Translations under genes and position numbers: made by a program | Part shown: one piece after another, positions 50,735 through 58,855 of the stretch | Numbering within the stretch: the first letter of the stretch is position 1 | Layout of the letters: each line of letters begins with the position of its first letter | NCBI RefSeq assembly: GCF_010548275.1 | Contig: NZ_JAAGLT010000022.1 | Location: forward strand, 62,001 to 126,000 | Source: Streptomyces sp. SID12488 | Lineage (GTDB): Bacteria > Actinomycetota > Actinomycetes > Streptomycetales > Streptomycetaceae | Direction of reading: 5' to 3' | Length of the DNA stretch: 64,000 bases | The notes under the pieces: model-generated | Told to the model about the DNA's origin: nothing | The model's input: only the letters and a program-made list of their open reading frames with translations | The model's database searches: none

Positions 50735-50750
50735 GGTGAATCAAACAACC
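50735..50750 (-). promoter_or_regulatory. RpiR-type operator before the NagZ-type gene
   Basis: GGTGAATCAAACAACC, identical in its first 12 bases to the site before the CUT1 transporter, 76 bp upstream of the hexosaminidase start. It could also act on the divergent phosphatase gene. Confidence 0.6.
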
Positions 50751-50838
50751 AGAATCTCGCAGCGCACATGCCCCATACGCCCCGCATGCGCCATTCCACG
50801 GCCATCCCGGGTTCACCCGCGCCACCGACGATGCGCCC

Positions 50839-52257
50839 ATGAACCGCACCGCCCTCGCCCTCGCCGCACCCTTGTGCGCCCTGCTGGCCACCGCACTCCC
50901 CGCCCACGCGGCGGACCGTTCCACTTCCTCCTCCGGCTCCACTTCCTCCTACGGCTCCGGATCCGCCTCCGCCTCCGCCGACAGCTACGGCACCAAGGCC
51001 TCGTACGCCCCCCAGCAGAGCCTGCGGAGCTATCAGCAGCCCCCGAAGGGCTTCGTCCCGGTGTTCACGGAGAACGTCTCCCGGCACGGCTCCCGGGCCG
51101 CGACCGACAGTTCGGACGGCGACCTGATCCTCAAGCTGTGGGACCAGGCCGAGAGCGAGGGCCAACTCACCGCGCGCGGCAAGGAGTTCGGGCCGAAGGT
51201 GCGGGCCCTGCTCGCCGCCATGACCAAGGTCGGCTACGGCAACCTCAGCGGGCGCGGCAAGAGCGAGATCGCGGGCACCGCCGTACGGATGGAGAAGCGG
51301 CTGCCGGGCCTCTTCGCCGGTATCGCGAGGAACGGCGAGAAGATCGACGTCGTCAGCTCCGGACAGGGCCGCGCCGTCGACAGCGGGCAGCTCTTCGCGG
51401 ACACCCTGGCGGCCACCGACCCGGCACTCAAGCCGCTCATCGGCGCGGGCCGCACCGACAAGGACCTGCTCTACTTCCACAAGGCCGCCGGGGGCGCCGC
51501 CTACCGCGACTACATCGCGAACGACCAGCGTCTCGCCACCACCCTCACGTCGATCACCGACCAGCCGGCCACCCACCGCGCCGCGTCGGACGTACTGCGG
51601 AAGATCTTCAAGCGCGGCTTCGTGCAGCGCATCGTCGACGGCGAGTTCGCGAGCACCGCCGGCAGCGCGGTGGACGCGGCCGAGGCGGTCTACAACCTGT
51701 ACGGGATCGCCCCGGCCATGAGCGACGAGAGCCCCGGCGGCAAGGGCTGGCACATGGACCGGTACATCTCGCAGCGCGATGCCGCCTGGTTCGGGTACCT
51801 GAGCGACGCCGAGGACTTCTACGAGAAGGGTCCCGGCTTCTCCGACAGCGACATCACCTACAAGATGGCGGGCGTCCTGCTCGACGACTTCTTCAAGAAG
51901 GCCGAGACCGCGCAGGACAGCACCGCCGCCACCGGCACCCTCGGCGCCGAACTGCGCTTCACGCACGCCGAGGAGATCATCCCGCTGGCCGCACTGATGG
52001 GCCTGCCGGGCAGTACGCGGGGAGTGAGCGCCGAGCGGCCGTACACGTACGGCGACAACGCGTGGCGGGGCGCGGCGGTGGCGCCGATGGCCTCGAACAT
52101 CCAGTGGGACGTGTTCCGCAAGGGCGACACCACCCTCGTACGGATGCTCTACAACGAGAAGGAGACCGCCTTCAAGGCCGGCTGCCGACCCGTGTCCAAG
52201 GGCAGCAAGTTCTACGCCCTGGATGAGCTGGAGCGCTGCTTCGGCCGTACTTCCTGA
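50839..52257 (+). CDS. Secreted histidine acid phosphatase (branch 2)
   Basis: A 472-residue exported phosphatase. The signal peptide (ALALAAPLCALLATALPAHA) is followed by a Ser/Tyr/Gly-rich linker. The catalytic RHG lies at 82-84 in ENVSRHGSRAAT and the proton-donor HAE in ELRFTHAEEIIPLAAL; the length and spacing fit the histidine phosphatase branch 2, which includes phytase and multiple inositol polyphosphate phosphatase. It would release phosphate from organic esters outside the cell. Four 16-bp repeats begin at its stop codon. Confidence 0.9.
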   Translation: MNRTALALAAPLCALLATALPAHAADRSTSSSGSTSSYGSGSASASADSYGTKASYAPQQSLRSYQQPPKGFVPVFTENVSRHGSRAATDSSDGDLILKLWDQAESEGQLTARGKEFGPKVRALLAAMTKVGYGNLSGRGKSEIAGTAVRMEKRLPGLFAGIARNGEKIDVVSSGQGRAVDSGQLFADTLAATDPALKPLIGAGRTDKDLLYFHKAAGGAAYRDYIANDQRLATTLTSITDQPATHRAASDVLRKIFKRGFVQRIVDGEFASTAGSAVDAAEAVYNLYGIAPAMSDESPGGKGWHMDRYISQRDAAWFGYLSDAEDFYEKGPGFSDSDITYKMAGVLLDDFFKKAETAQDSTAATGTLGAELRFTHAEEIIPLAALMGLPGSTRGVSAERPYTYGDNAWRGAAVAPMASNIQWDVFRKGDTTLVRMLYNEKETAFKAGCRPVSKGSKFYALDELERCFGRTS

Positions 52258-52316
52258 CGTACGAGGTACCTGACGTACGAAGTGCCTGACGTACGAGGTG
52301 CCTGACGTACGGCGCG
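52253..52316. repeat. 16-bp tandem repeat spanning a stop codon
   Basis: Four units close to CCTGACGTACGAGGTG; the first contains the phosphatase stop TGA. Each unit holds a CGTACG dyad. Confidence 0.8.
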
Positions 52317-52322
52317 CCGCGA

Positions 52323-52341
52323 ATATAGGGGTACCCCGTAT
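52323..52341. promoter_or_regulatory. Copper-type palindrome
   Basis: ATATAGGGGTACCCCGTAT: a GGGGTACCCC dyad with AT-rich flanks, similar in style to CsoR-class operators, 32 bp before the DUF6153-like gene. Its link to copper is inferred from the Met/His-rich proteins downstream. Confidence 0.5.
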
Positions 52342-52372
52342 CCGTATACGCCCGCCGGGCTAACATGGCCGT

Positions 52373-52804
52373 GTGACAGCCCGCGCACAGCGACCGCAGC
52401 GCACGTACCCACCGTCCTGGTGGACGCGTGCGTTCGTCGTGCTCGGGCTGCTGGCAGGCGTCCTCGCGATGCACGGCCTCGGGCCGGGTGGCATGTCCGC
52501 CGGGATGGCGGACAGCGCCCATCACGGGCACCGGGCCCAGGCATCGCAGCCGATGAGCATGCGGGCGGGGCCTGCCGAGGAATCCGTCTGCCACGGCATG
52601 GGCTCGCACGGCGGCCACACCCAGCACGCCGACGCGACCTGCGCGTCCGGCGCCGTCCCGGCGGGGCACACCTTCGCCGCCCTCGCGCCCGACCCGGCCG
52701 GTGCCTCGGACCTGGCCGCCCGCGCCGACCGCTCGCTGCCCCGGTCCCCCGAGGGCGCCCGCGCGCCACCGTCCCTCGCCGAACTCCAGCTCCTGCGGAT
52801 CTAG
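52373..52804 (+). CDS. DUF6153-like His/Met-rich membrane-anchored protein
   Basis: A 143-residue protein with one N-terminal helix (WWTRAFVVLGLLAGVLAMHG) and an extracellular part rich in His, Met and Cys (GGMSAGMADSAHHGHRAQ, CHGMGSHGGHTQHADATC), ending RAPPSLAELQLLRI, the pattern of the Streptomyces DUF6153 family. The GTG start has no strong ribosome binding site. It is followed after 66 bp by the DUF305 lipoprotein, the usual arrangement. Probably involved in binding or sensing a metal such as copper (inference). Confidence 0.8.
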   Translation: MTARAQRPQRTYPPSWWTRAFVVLGLLAGVLAMHGLGPGGMSAGMADSAHHGHRAQASQPMSMRAGPAEESVCHGMGSHGGHTQHADATCASGAVPAGHTFAALAPDPAGASDLAARADRSLPRSPEGARAPPSLAELQLLRI

Positions 52805-52870
52805 AGGTCACCGCACGTCCCAGGCGTGCCCGCGTACCTCAATTCCCTTTCGCACAGCAGGAGTTCCAGC

Positions 52871-53464
52871 ATGCGCAAAACCCGTAGGACCCTCGTCGTC
52901 ATGGCCGCCGCAGCCGCACTCGCCGTCACCCTCACCGCGTGCGGCAGCGACGACGGCAACAGCGACACCAGCACCAGCAACGCCGGCAGTGGCGCCAAGG
53001 CCGAGGACCACAACGCCCAGGACGTCACCTTCGCGCAGGGCATGATCCCTCACCACAAGGGCGCCCTGGCGATGGCGGAAGAGGCTGCCGACAAGGCCTC
53101 GTCGGCCGAGGTCAAGTCCCTCGCCGCCCGCATCGAAAAGGCTCAGACCCCGGAGATCGAGACCATGTCGGGGTGGCTGAAGACCTGGGGCAAGGACGTC
53201 CCGACGTCGACGGAGTCGATGCCAGGCATGGAGTCCATGGAAGGGATGGAATCGATGCCCGGCATGGACCACGCCGCCACCGGCAAGGAGTTCGACAAGA
53301 ACTTCCTGACCATGATGATCGAGCACCACAAGGGCGCCGTGAAGATGGCCACCACCGAGAAGGCCAAGGGCGAGTACGGCCCCGCCACCTCCATGGCCGA
53401 CGACGTCATCCGCACCCAGAACGCCGAGATCACCGAGATGAACAAGCTCCTCGGCAAGAGCTGA
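52871..53464 (+). CDS. DUF305 lipoprotein with Met-rich segment
   Basis: A 197-residue lipoprotein: signal peptide to lipobox LTAC (Cys24), then the DUF305 four-helix fold with two signature His pairs (QGMIPHHKGALAMAEEA and LTMMIEHHKGAVKMATT). Between the helices lies MPGMESMEGMESMPGMDH, a run of Met-x-x-Met likely to bind Cu(I). AGGAG eight bases before the ATG. DUF305 proteins are ferritin-like and often found with copper or heme genes. It is convergent with the histidine kinase gene. Confidence 0.9.
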   Translation: MRKTRRTLVVMAAAAALAVTLTACGSDDGNSDTSTSNAGSGAKAEDHNAQDVTFAQGMIPHHKGALAMAEEAADKASSAEVKSLAARIEKAQTPEIETMSGWLKTWGKDVPTSTESMPGMESMEGMESMPGMDHAATGKEFDKNFLTMMIEHHKGAVKMATTEKAKGEYGPATSMADDVIRTQNAEITEMNKLLGKS

Positions 53465-53487
53465 CACCGGCACCGACACCACTGGAA

Positions 53488-53521
53488 AGCCGGCCGGCCG
53501 CCGCTACCGGGCCGGTCGGCT
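53488..53521. terminator. Bidirectional hairpin
   Basis: AGCCGGCCGGCC pairs with GGCCGGTCGGCT (11 of 12) around a ten-base loop, between the convergent DUF305 and kinase genes and touching the kinase stop. Confidence 0.7.
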
Positions 53522-54948
53522 CACCCCTGCCCACCCACCGTGAACCCGATGACCGCCCCGCCCCCGTCCCGCCGGTTCGCGAAGGGTGCCCCGCCGTGGG
53601 CGATGGCCACCTCGCGGACGATCGACAGCCCGAGGCCCGAACCGGGGAGGCTACGGGCGTCGGCGGCGCGGTAGAACCGGTCGAACAGGCGCAGCAGATC
53701 GCCCTCGGCGACTCCGGGCCCCCGGTCGAGCACCTCGACCCGGATCGCGCCCTGCCGCCCGCCGCCCTGCCGGGCCCGGTCCGGACCGGTGACCGCGATC
53801 TCGATCGGCGTCGTACCGCCCCGGTCGAACTTCGAGGCGTTCTCGACGAGGTTGGAGATCGCGCGCTGGAGCGCGGCGGGGCGGGCGTCGGCGGCCGTCT
53901 CGCCGCTCACCCGGACGACGACTTCCCGCCCGGTACGCCGCCGGGCCACCACCGCGACCTCGTCCGCGATGTCGGCGACATCGAGCCGCTGCTTGGGCTC
54001 GGTGTCCGACTGCCCGGCCGCCAGGTCCACCAACTCGTTGACCAGATCGGTGAGTTCACGCGCCTCAATGGCCAGGTCGTCGACCAGGTCCTCCCGGGTC
54101 GCGGGCGGCAGTTCGTCGATCCGGCGCAGCAACGAGATGTTCGTACGGAGGGAGGTGAGCGGGGTACGCAGCTCATGCCCCGCGTCCTGGACCAGTCGGC
54201 GCTGGTCCTCCTCCGACTGGGCGAGCCGGCCGAGCATGCGGTCGAAGGACCGGCCCAGGCGTCCCACCTCGTCGGACCCGGTCACCGGCACCTGGATGCC
54301 GAGCCGGCGGGTGCGGGCGACGTCCTCGGCGGCCGAGGCGAGGATGCGCAGCCGGTGCGTGATCCGCCGGGCCAGCCACCACCCGAACAACCCGGCCGCG
54401 ACGACGACCGCGGCCATCATCAGGATCGTCCGCTGCTGAAGCTCCCGGAGCAGGTCCTCCGTGTCGCTGAACTCCTGCGCGACCTGCACCGCGCCCCGGC
54501 CCTCGCTCCGCTCGCCGCCCAGCGAGACGGTCGCGATGCGGTAGACGTCCTGGCCGACGGCGACGTCCTTGTGCTGCACGGCCAGCCCGGCGACCGGGGA
54601 GCCGGCGATCCGGCGGTCGGCGGCGGTGACGGGCAGCGCCGGACTCCCGCTGTCGACCACCTCACCCGCCGGTCCGAGCACCTGCACATCGGTACGGCTG
54701 GGCCGGACGATGTCGTGCCCCGGCTCGGACGACGAGAAGTCCTGCGGCGTCATCTTGTTGTGCCGCACCTCGTCCTGGAGGTCCTGCACGACCTCGGCGA
54801 AGGCGGACTGCTGGTCCACCCGGACCAACCGCGCGGCGGCGTCGTACGACAGGAACCCGACCAGCACGGTCACCCCGGCGGCGACCGCGGCGAACGACAC
54901 GGCGAAGGTGGTCCGCAGCGAGGCCAGTCCCGCCCTCCGCTGGGTCAC
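53521..54948 (-). CDS. Sensor histidine kinase (MprB-like)
   Basis: A 475-residue membrane kinase: helix 1 (about 12-34), an extracytoplasmic sensor of about 140 residues, helix 2 (about 175-193, MMAAVVVAAGLFGWWLARRI), HAMP, H-box DAGHELRTPLTSLRTN (phospho-His258), then N (NLVENASKFDRGG), G1 (VLDRGPGVAEGD), F (LFDRFYRA) and G2 (GSGLGLSIVREVA) boxes. The GTG start immediately follows the response-regulator stop, so both are co-translated. The signal is unknown. Confidence 0.94.
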   Translation of the reverse strand: MTQRRAGLASLRTTFAVSFAAVAAGVTVLVGFLSYDAAARLVRVDQQSAFAEVVQDLQDEVRHNKMTPQDFSSSEPGHDIVRPSRTDVQVLGPAGEVVDSGSPALPVTAADRRIAGSPVAGLAVQHKDVAVGQDVYRIATVSLGGERSEGRGAVQVAQEFSDTEDLLRELQQRTILMMAAVVVAAGLFGWWLARRITHRLRILASAAEDVARTRRLGIQVPVTGSDEVGRLGRSFDRMLGRLAQSEEDQRRLVQDAGHELRTPLTSLRTNISLLRRIDELPPATREDLVDDLAIEARELTDLVNELVDLAAGQSDTEPKQRLDVADIADEVAVVARRRTGREVVVRVSGETAADARPAALQRAISNLVENASKFDRGGTTPIEIAVTGPDRARQGGGRQGAIRVEVLDRGPGVAEGDLLRLFDRFYRAADARSLPGSGLGLSIVREVAIAHGGAPFANRRDGGGAVIGFTVGGQG

Positions 54949-55698
54949 TCAGTCCTCCCGGAGGACGTAACCCACGCCTCGCACCGTGTGGATCAGCTGC
55001 GAGGCGCCCGGCTCGTCGAGCTTGCGGCGCAGATAACCGACGTACACGGCAAGGTTCTTGGACCCCGGGCCGAAGTCGTAGCCCCAGATACGGTCGTAGA
55101 TCGTGGAGTGGTCGAGGACGATCCCGGCGTTGCGCACGAGCAGTTCCAGCAGCTCGAACTCGGTCCGGGTCAGCTCCAGTTCGCGCGTCCCGCGCCACAC
55201 GCGCCGCGCCTGGAGGTCCATCCGCAGCCCGGCGGCGGTGAGTTGCCGCTCGGGAACGGCGGGTTCCTTCAGTGCGGGGGACGCGGACAGGCCGACGGGG
55301 GCGACGCCCCTGACGGGACGCTGCTCGCCGGGGCCGGTGCGCCGCAGCAGCGCCCGGAGGCGGGCGAAGACCTCCTCGACGTCGAACGGCTTGACGACGT
55401 AGTCGTCGGCGCCCGCGTCCAGGCCGGCGATCCGGTCGGCGGTCTCCACCAGCGCGGTGAGCATCAGGATCGGCGTACGGTCCCCCTCGGCGCGCAGCAC
55501 CCGGCACACCTGGAGCCCGTCGATGCCGGGCATCATCACGTCCAGCAGGAGTACGTCCGGCGGCGTGCGATGCGCCTGGGCGAGCGCCTCGACGCCGTCG
55601 GCGACCGCGGTGACCCGGTAGCCCTCCAGGGTCAGGGCCCGCTCCAGGGCATGGCGGATGGCACGGTCGTCCTCGGCGAGCAGCACGGTTTGGGGCAC
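54949..55698 (-). CDS. OmpR-family response regulator (MprA-like)
   Basis: A 249-residue regulator: receiver domain with acidic pocket AEDD, phospho-acceptor Asp53 (LLLDVMMPGID), Thr (LMLTALVE) and Lys (YVVKPFDVEEVFARL), and a C-terminal winged helix (LTRTEFELLELLVRNAGIVL, KNLAVYVGYLRRKL, TVRGVGYVLRE). The linker is about 30 residues longer than usual and Pro-rich. GTG start. It lies 54 bp behind the FMN reductase gene on the same strand and could be read through from the monooxygenase operon or have its own promoter. Confidence 0.94.
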   Translation of the reverse strand: MPQTVLLAEDDRAIRHALERALTLEGYRVTAVADGVEALAQAHRTPPDVLLLDVMMPGIDGLQVCRVLRAEGDRTPILMLTALVETADRIAGLDAGADDYVVKPFDVEEVFARLRALLRRTGPGEQRPVRGVAPVGLSASPALKEPAVPERQLTAAGLRMDLQARRVWRGTRELELTRTEFELLELLVRNAGIVLDHSTIYDRIWGYDFGPGSKNLAVYVGYLRRKLDEPGASQLIHTVRGVGYVLRED

Positions 55699-55752
55699 CC
55701 GCCCAGTGTGCCAAGGGGGGCTCTTACTCGCCTCTCACCGTCACTCCCGCGC

Positions 55753-56364
55753 TCACCCCCGCAGCGCGTCCAAGCGCTCGGCGAACGGGACCACCTCGAA
55801 CCCGCCCGACGCGGGCTTCGGTACCGGCCGCCGCTGAGCCGACAGCCCCGACATCAGAGCCGTCAGCTCCCCCGCCGCCCGCTCCACCCGCTCGGCCAGC
55901 CCCTCCGCACCCCAGTCCTCCGAGGCCGCGTACACGGCCGTCGGAACGACCACGGCCCGCAGATACGCGAACAACGGCCGCATGGCGTGCTCCAGGACCA
56001 GCGAATGCCGGGCCGAGCCGCCGGTCGCGGCGACCAGCACCGGTTTCCCGGCCAGCGCGTCCTTCTCCAGCACGTCGAAGAACGACTTGAACAGACCGCT
56101 GTACGAGGCCGAGAACACGGGCGTGACGACGATCAGCCCGTCCGCCCGAGTCACCGCGTCCAGGGCGTCCGCCAGCTTCCGCCCCGGGAACCCGTTGGTG
56201 AAGTTGTGCGCGATCTCCACGGCCAGCTCGCGCAGTTCCACGACCTGGATGTCGACCTGAACGCCGGCGTCCGCCTTCCGGTCCACCGCGGCGGCCAGCC
56301 GGTCGGCCAGCAGCCGGGTGGACGACGGAACGCTCAGCCCTGCCGAGACAACGACGAGCTTCAT
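55753..56364 (-). CDS. NADPH-dependent FMN reductase (CE1759-like)
   Basis: A 203-residue flavodoxin-like reductase: MKLVVVSAGLSVPSSTRLLA binds the FMN phosphate, and IVVTPVFSASYSGLFKSFFD and PVLVAATGGSARHSLVL complete the site. It should supply reduced FMN. It overlaps the luciferase-like gene by ATGA, the standard CE1758/CE1759 two-component monooxygenase pairing. The substrate of the pair is unknown. Confidence 0.9.
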   Translation of the reverse strand: MKLVVVSAGLSVPSSTRLLADRLAAAVDRKADAGVQVDIQVVELRELAVEIAHNFTNGFPGRKLADALDAVTRADGLIVVTPVFSASYSGLFKSFFDVLEKDALAGKPVLVAATGGSARHSLVLEHAMRPLFAYLRAVVVPTAVYAASEDWGAEGLAERVERAAGELTALMSGLSAQRRPVPKPASGGFEVVPFAERLDALRG

Positions 56365-57479
56365 ACCGCGGCCTCTTCCTTCTGGTCCTTCTGGTCCATC
56401 TCCTGCTGCTGCGCGGCGGCCAGCAGTGAGGCGTGCGTGGGCGCGTTCGGCACATCGGCCGCCCGTCCCTTGGCGAACTCCGCCCGCAGTACCGGCACGA
56501 CCTCCTCGCCGAGCATGTCGAGCTGCTCCAGCACCGTCTTCAGCGGCAGCCCCGCGTGGTCGACCAGGAACAGCTGACGCTGGTAGTCACCGGCGTACTC
56601 CCGGAAGGCCAGCGTCTTCTCGATGACCTCCTGCGGTGACCCGACGGTCAGCGGGGTCTGGTCGGTGAAGTCCTCCAGGGAGGGCCCGTGTCCGTACACC
56701 GGCGCCTCGTTGAAGTACGGCCGGAACTCCCGTACCGCGTCCTGCGAGTTCTTCCGCATGAACACATGGCCGCCCAGCCCCACGATGGCCTGCTCGGCGG
56801 TGCCGTGCCCGTAGTGGGCGTACCGGGACCGGTAGAGCTCGATCATCTTCTTCGTGTGCTCGGCGGGCCAGAAGATGTTGTTGTGGAAGAAGCCGTCGCC
56901 GTAGTAGGCCGCCTGTTCGGCGATCTCGGGCGAGCGGATGGAGCCGTGCCAGACGAACGGCGGTACGTCGTCCAGGGGCCGGGGTGTCGACGTGAACCCC
57001 TGCAACGGCGTCCGGAACTTCCCCTCCCAGTTGACGACGTCCTCGCGCCACAGCCGGCGCAGCAGGGCGTAGTTCTCGACGGCGAGGTTGATGCCCTCGC
57101 GGATGTCCTGCCCGAACCACGGGTACACCGGGCCGGTGTTCCCGCGCCCCATCATCAGGTCCACGCGCCCGTCGGCCAGGTGCTGGAGCATCGCGAAGTC
57201 CTCCGCGATCTTCACCGGGTCGTTGGTGGTGATGAGGGTGGTGGAGGTGGAGAGGATCAGCTTCTCGGTCCGCGCGGCGATGTAGCCGAGCATCGTGGTC
57301 GGCGACGACGGCACGAACGGCGGGTTGTGGTGCTCGCCGGTCGCGAAGACGTCAAGACCGACCTCCTCGGCCTTGAGCGCGATGGCGACCATGGCCTTGA
57401 TGCGCTCGCGTTCGGTCGGCGTCCGTCCCGTGGTCGGATCCGGTGTGACGTCGCCGACGCTGAAGATCCCGAACTGCAT
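56361..57479 (-). CDS. Luciferase-like FMN-dependent monooxygenase (CE1758-like)
   Basis: A 372-residue LLM-class TIM-barrel oxygenase: MQFGIFSVGDVTPDP, LDVFATGEHHNPPFVPSSPT, TEKLILSTSTTLITTNDPV, DFAMLQHLADGRVDLMMGRG (LLM signature) and QAAYYGDGFFHNNIFWPAEH. The Lys/Glu/Gln-rich C-terminal tail may be flexible. It uses reduced FMN from the reductase encoded next. Upstream, a GTTTACTCTTCAACTATAG segment probably holds the promoter; a GGAGG-like site precedes the ATG. Confidence 0.92.
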   Translation of the reverse strand: MQFGIFSVGDVTPDPTTGRTPTERERIKAMVAIALKAEEVGLDVFATGEHHNPPFVPSSPTTMLGYIAARTEKLILSTSTTLITTNDPVKIAEDFAMLQHLADGRVDLMMGRGNTGPVYPWFGQDIREGINLAVENYALLRRLWREDVVNWEGKFRTPLQGFTSTPRPLDDVPPFVWHGSIRSPEIAEQAAYYGDGFFHNNIFWPAEHTKKMIELYRSRYAHYGHGTAEQAIVGLGGHVFMRKNSQDAVREFRPYFNEAPVYGHGPSLEDFTDQTPLTVGSPQEVIEKTLAFREYAGDYQRQLFLVDHAGLPLKTVLEQLDMLGEEVVPVLRAEFAKGRAADVPNAPTHASLLAAAQQQEMDQKDQKEEAAV

Positions 57480-57636
57480 GGTCGCTCACCCTCCAGGTTG
57501 TTTACTCTTCAACTATAGCGTCCGAGTGCGACAACCGCGCGCCTTCCAGAGGTATTCCGCAGACCTCCCCCTCCCCCTCTCCCACCCGCTCTCCCTCTCC
57601 CTCCGCTCCTCCCCTCGGACGCCGCCGTACAGCGCT

Positions 57637-57668
57637 ACGGGGTCACCGTCCTGGAGGTGACGGTGACC
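57637..57668 (-). terminator. Hairpin after the secreted-protein gene
   Basis: GGGGTCACCGTC pairs perfectly with GACGGTGACCCC around an eight-base loop, 80 bp beyond the minus-strand stop at 57749. A long pyrimidine-rich tract (57563-57616) lies beside it. Confidence 0.65.
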
Positions 57669-57715
57669 CCGCGCGCGAGCCGGAAACAGGGGGCGCCGAC
57701 AGGGCGCGCCAGAAG

Positions 57716-57755
57716 CAGTCAGAGGTAGTCAGAGATAGTCAGAGATAGTCAGAAG
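57716..57755. repeat. 10-bp tandem repeat spanning a stop codon
   Basis: Four units close to TAGTCAGAGA; on the minus strand each carries TGA, repeating the end of the gene that stops at 57749. Confidence 0.8.
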
Positions 57756-58228
57756 TAGTACGCGTCCCCGGTGTCGAGCACGAGCACGCGCTGCCGGTCG
57801 TTGTCACGGTTGCGGTCGACGACATCGCCGCTCCAGACCGTACCGATCTCCAGCGTCACCTCGGCGGGCCTGCCCTGCAGCCGCATCCGGAGCCCGATCT
57901 GCTCGCCCACACCATCGGCAGCCAGCGCCCCCGTACGGCACACGACCACCCGCGCCCCGAGCCGCGCGCACCCGTCCGGCAGCTTCTGCCGGGCGGCCAG
58001 CGGGGCCGACCAGGTCAGCCGCACGGTCGCGTCGGCGACAGCGGACGGCCCGTGGTTGCGCGGAGTCACCCGCAGGTCGATCCGCCCACGGTCCAGCGAG
58101 ACGGCCCCGTGATACGCGAGATCTGCCTCGGGCCCCCCGCTGTCGGCACCGGCGACCCCTCCGACCCCGCTCCCGACCACACCGACAGCCACCGCACCCG
58201 CCACCAGCCCACGCACCCAGACCCGCAT
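57749..58228 (-). CDS. Small secreted protein, DUF11/CARDB-like
   Basis: A 159-residue exported protein: signal peptide [19 protein letters not shown] with an AxA-like end, then a single beta-sandwich ([79 protein letters not shown]), where two cysteines could pair. DUF11-type modules are usually surface or adhesion parts; here one stands alone. Start and length are plausible; the function is unknown. Confidence 0.75.
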   Translation of the reverse strand: MRVWVRGLVAGAVAVGVVGSGVGGVAGADSGGPEADLAYHGAVSLDRGRIDLRVTPRNHGPSAVADATVRLTWSAPLAARQKLPDGCARLGARVVVCRTGALAADGVGEQIGLRMRLQGRPAEVTLEIGTVWSGDVVDRNRDNDRQRVLVLDTGDAYYF

Positions 58229-58360
58229 GCTCACGCCACCCACTCCTCGCCCGGAAGACCGTTGACGCCGTTGACGGCGTCGAAGCGATGTATCCCACCT
58301 GACGCGCCCCGCAGGCGCCCTCCAACAGGTGACGGTGAACCAACATGCAAAGCTGCCCGA

Positions 58361-58696
58361 ATGTCGGTCCTGCGCTCCGTAGCCCTGTTCCTGGTCGCCG
58401 CCCTGTTCGAGATCGGCGGCGCCTGGCTGATCTGGCAGGGCGTACGGGAGCACCGCGGCTGGGTGTGGATCGGCACGGGCGTGCTGGCGCTGGGCGCGTA
58501 CGGGTTCGTCGCCACCCTCCAGCCCGACGCGGAGTTCGGCCGCATCCTGGCCGCGTACGGCGGAGTCTTCGTCGCCGGTTCACTGGTCTGGGGCATGGCG
58601 GCGGACGGCTACCGCCCGGACCGCTGGGACGTGACGGGCGCGCTGATCTGCCTCGCCGGTATGGCCGTGATCATGTACGCCCCCCGAGGCAACTGA
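58361..58696 (+). CDS. YnfA/UPF0060 family membrane protein
   Basis: A 111-residue protein with four helices in the YnfA pattern: [60 protein letters not shown] and [20 protein letters not shown], ending MYAPRG. The Glu in helix 1 ([12 protein letters not shown]) and R-Y-D-type loop are family features. It is related in fold to small multidrug transporters; export activity is not proven. The ATG has a weak ribosome binding site. Confidence 0.9.
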   Translation: MSVLRSVALFLVAALFEIGGAWLIWQGVREHRGWVWIGTGVLALGAYGFVATLQPDAEFGRILAAYGGVFVAGSLVWGMAADGYRPDRWDVTGALICLAGMAVIMYAPRGN

Positions 58697-58855
58697 CGAA
58701 GCCCGGCAAGGCACGGCCACACCCGGCGAAGCTCAGCGAAACCAGCTGGAGGCGACGGCACCGGCCCACCCTCCGGACACCCCGTCCCCGGCTCCCGCCG
58801 CCTGCCTATCCTGAGCAGCACAACCCGCACGCCCAGTACCCCGAGGAGCAGTCCC

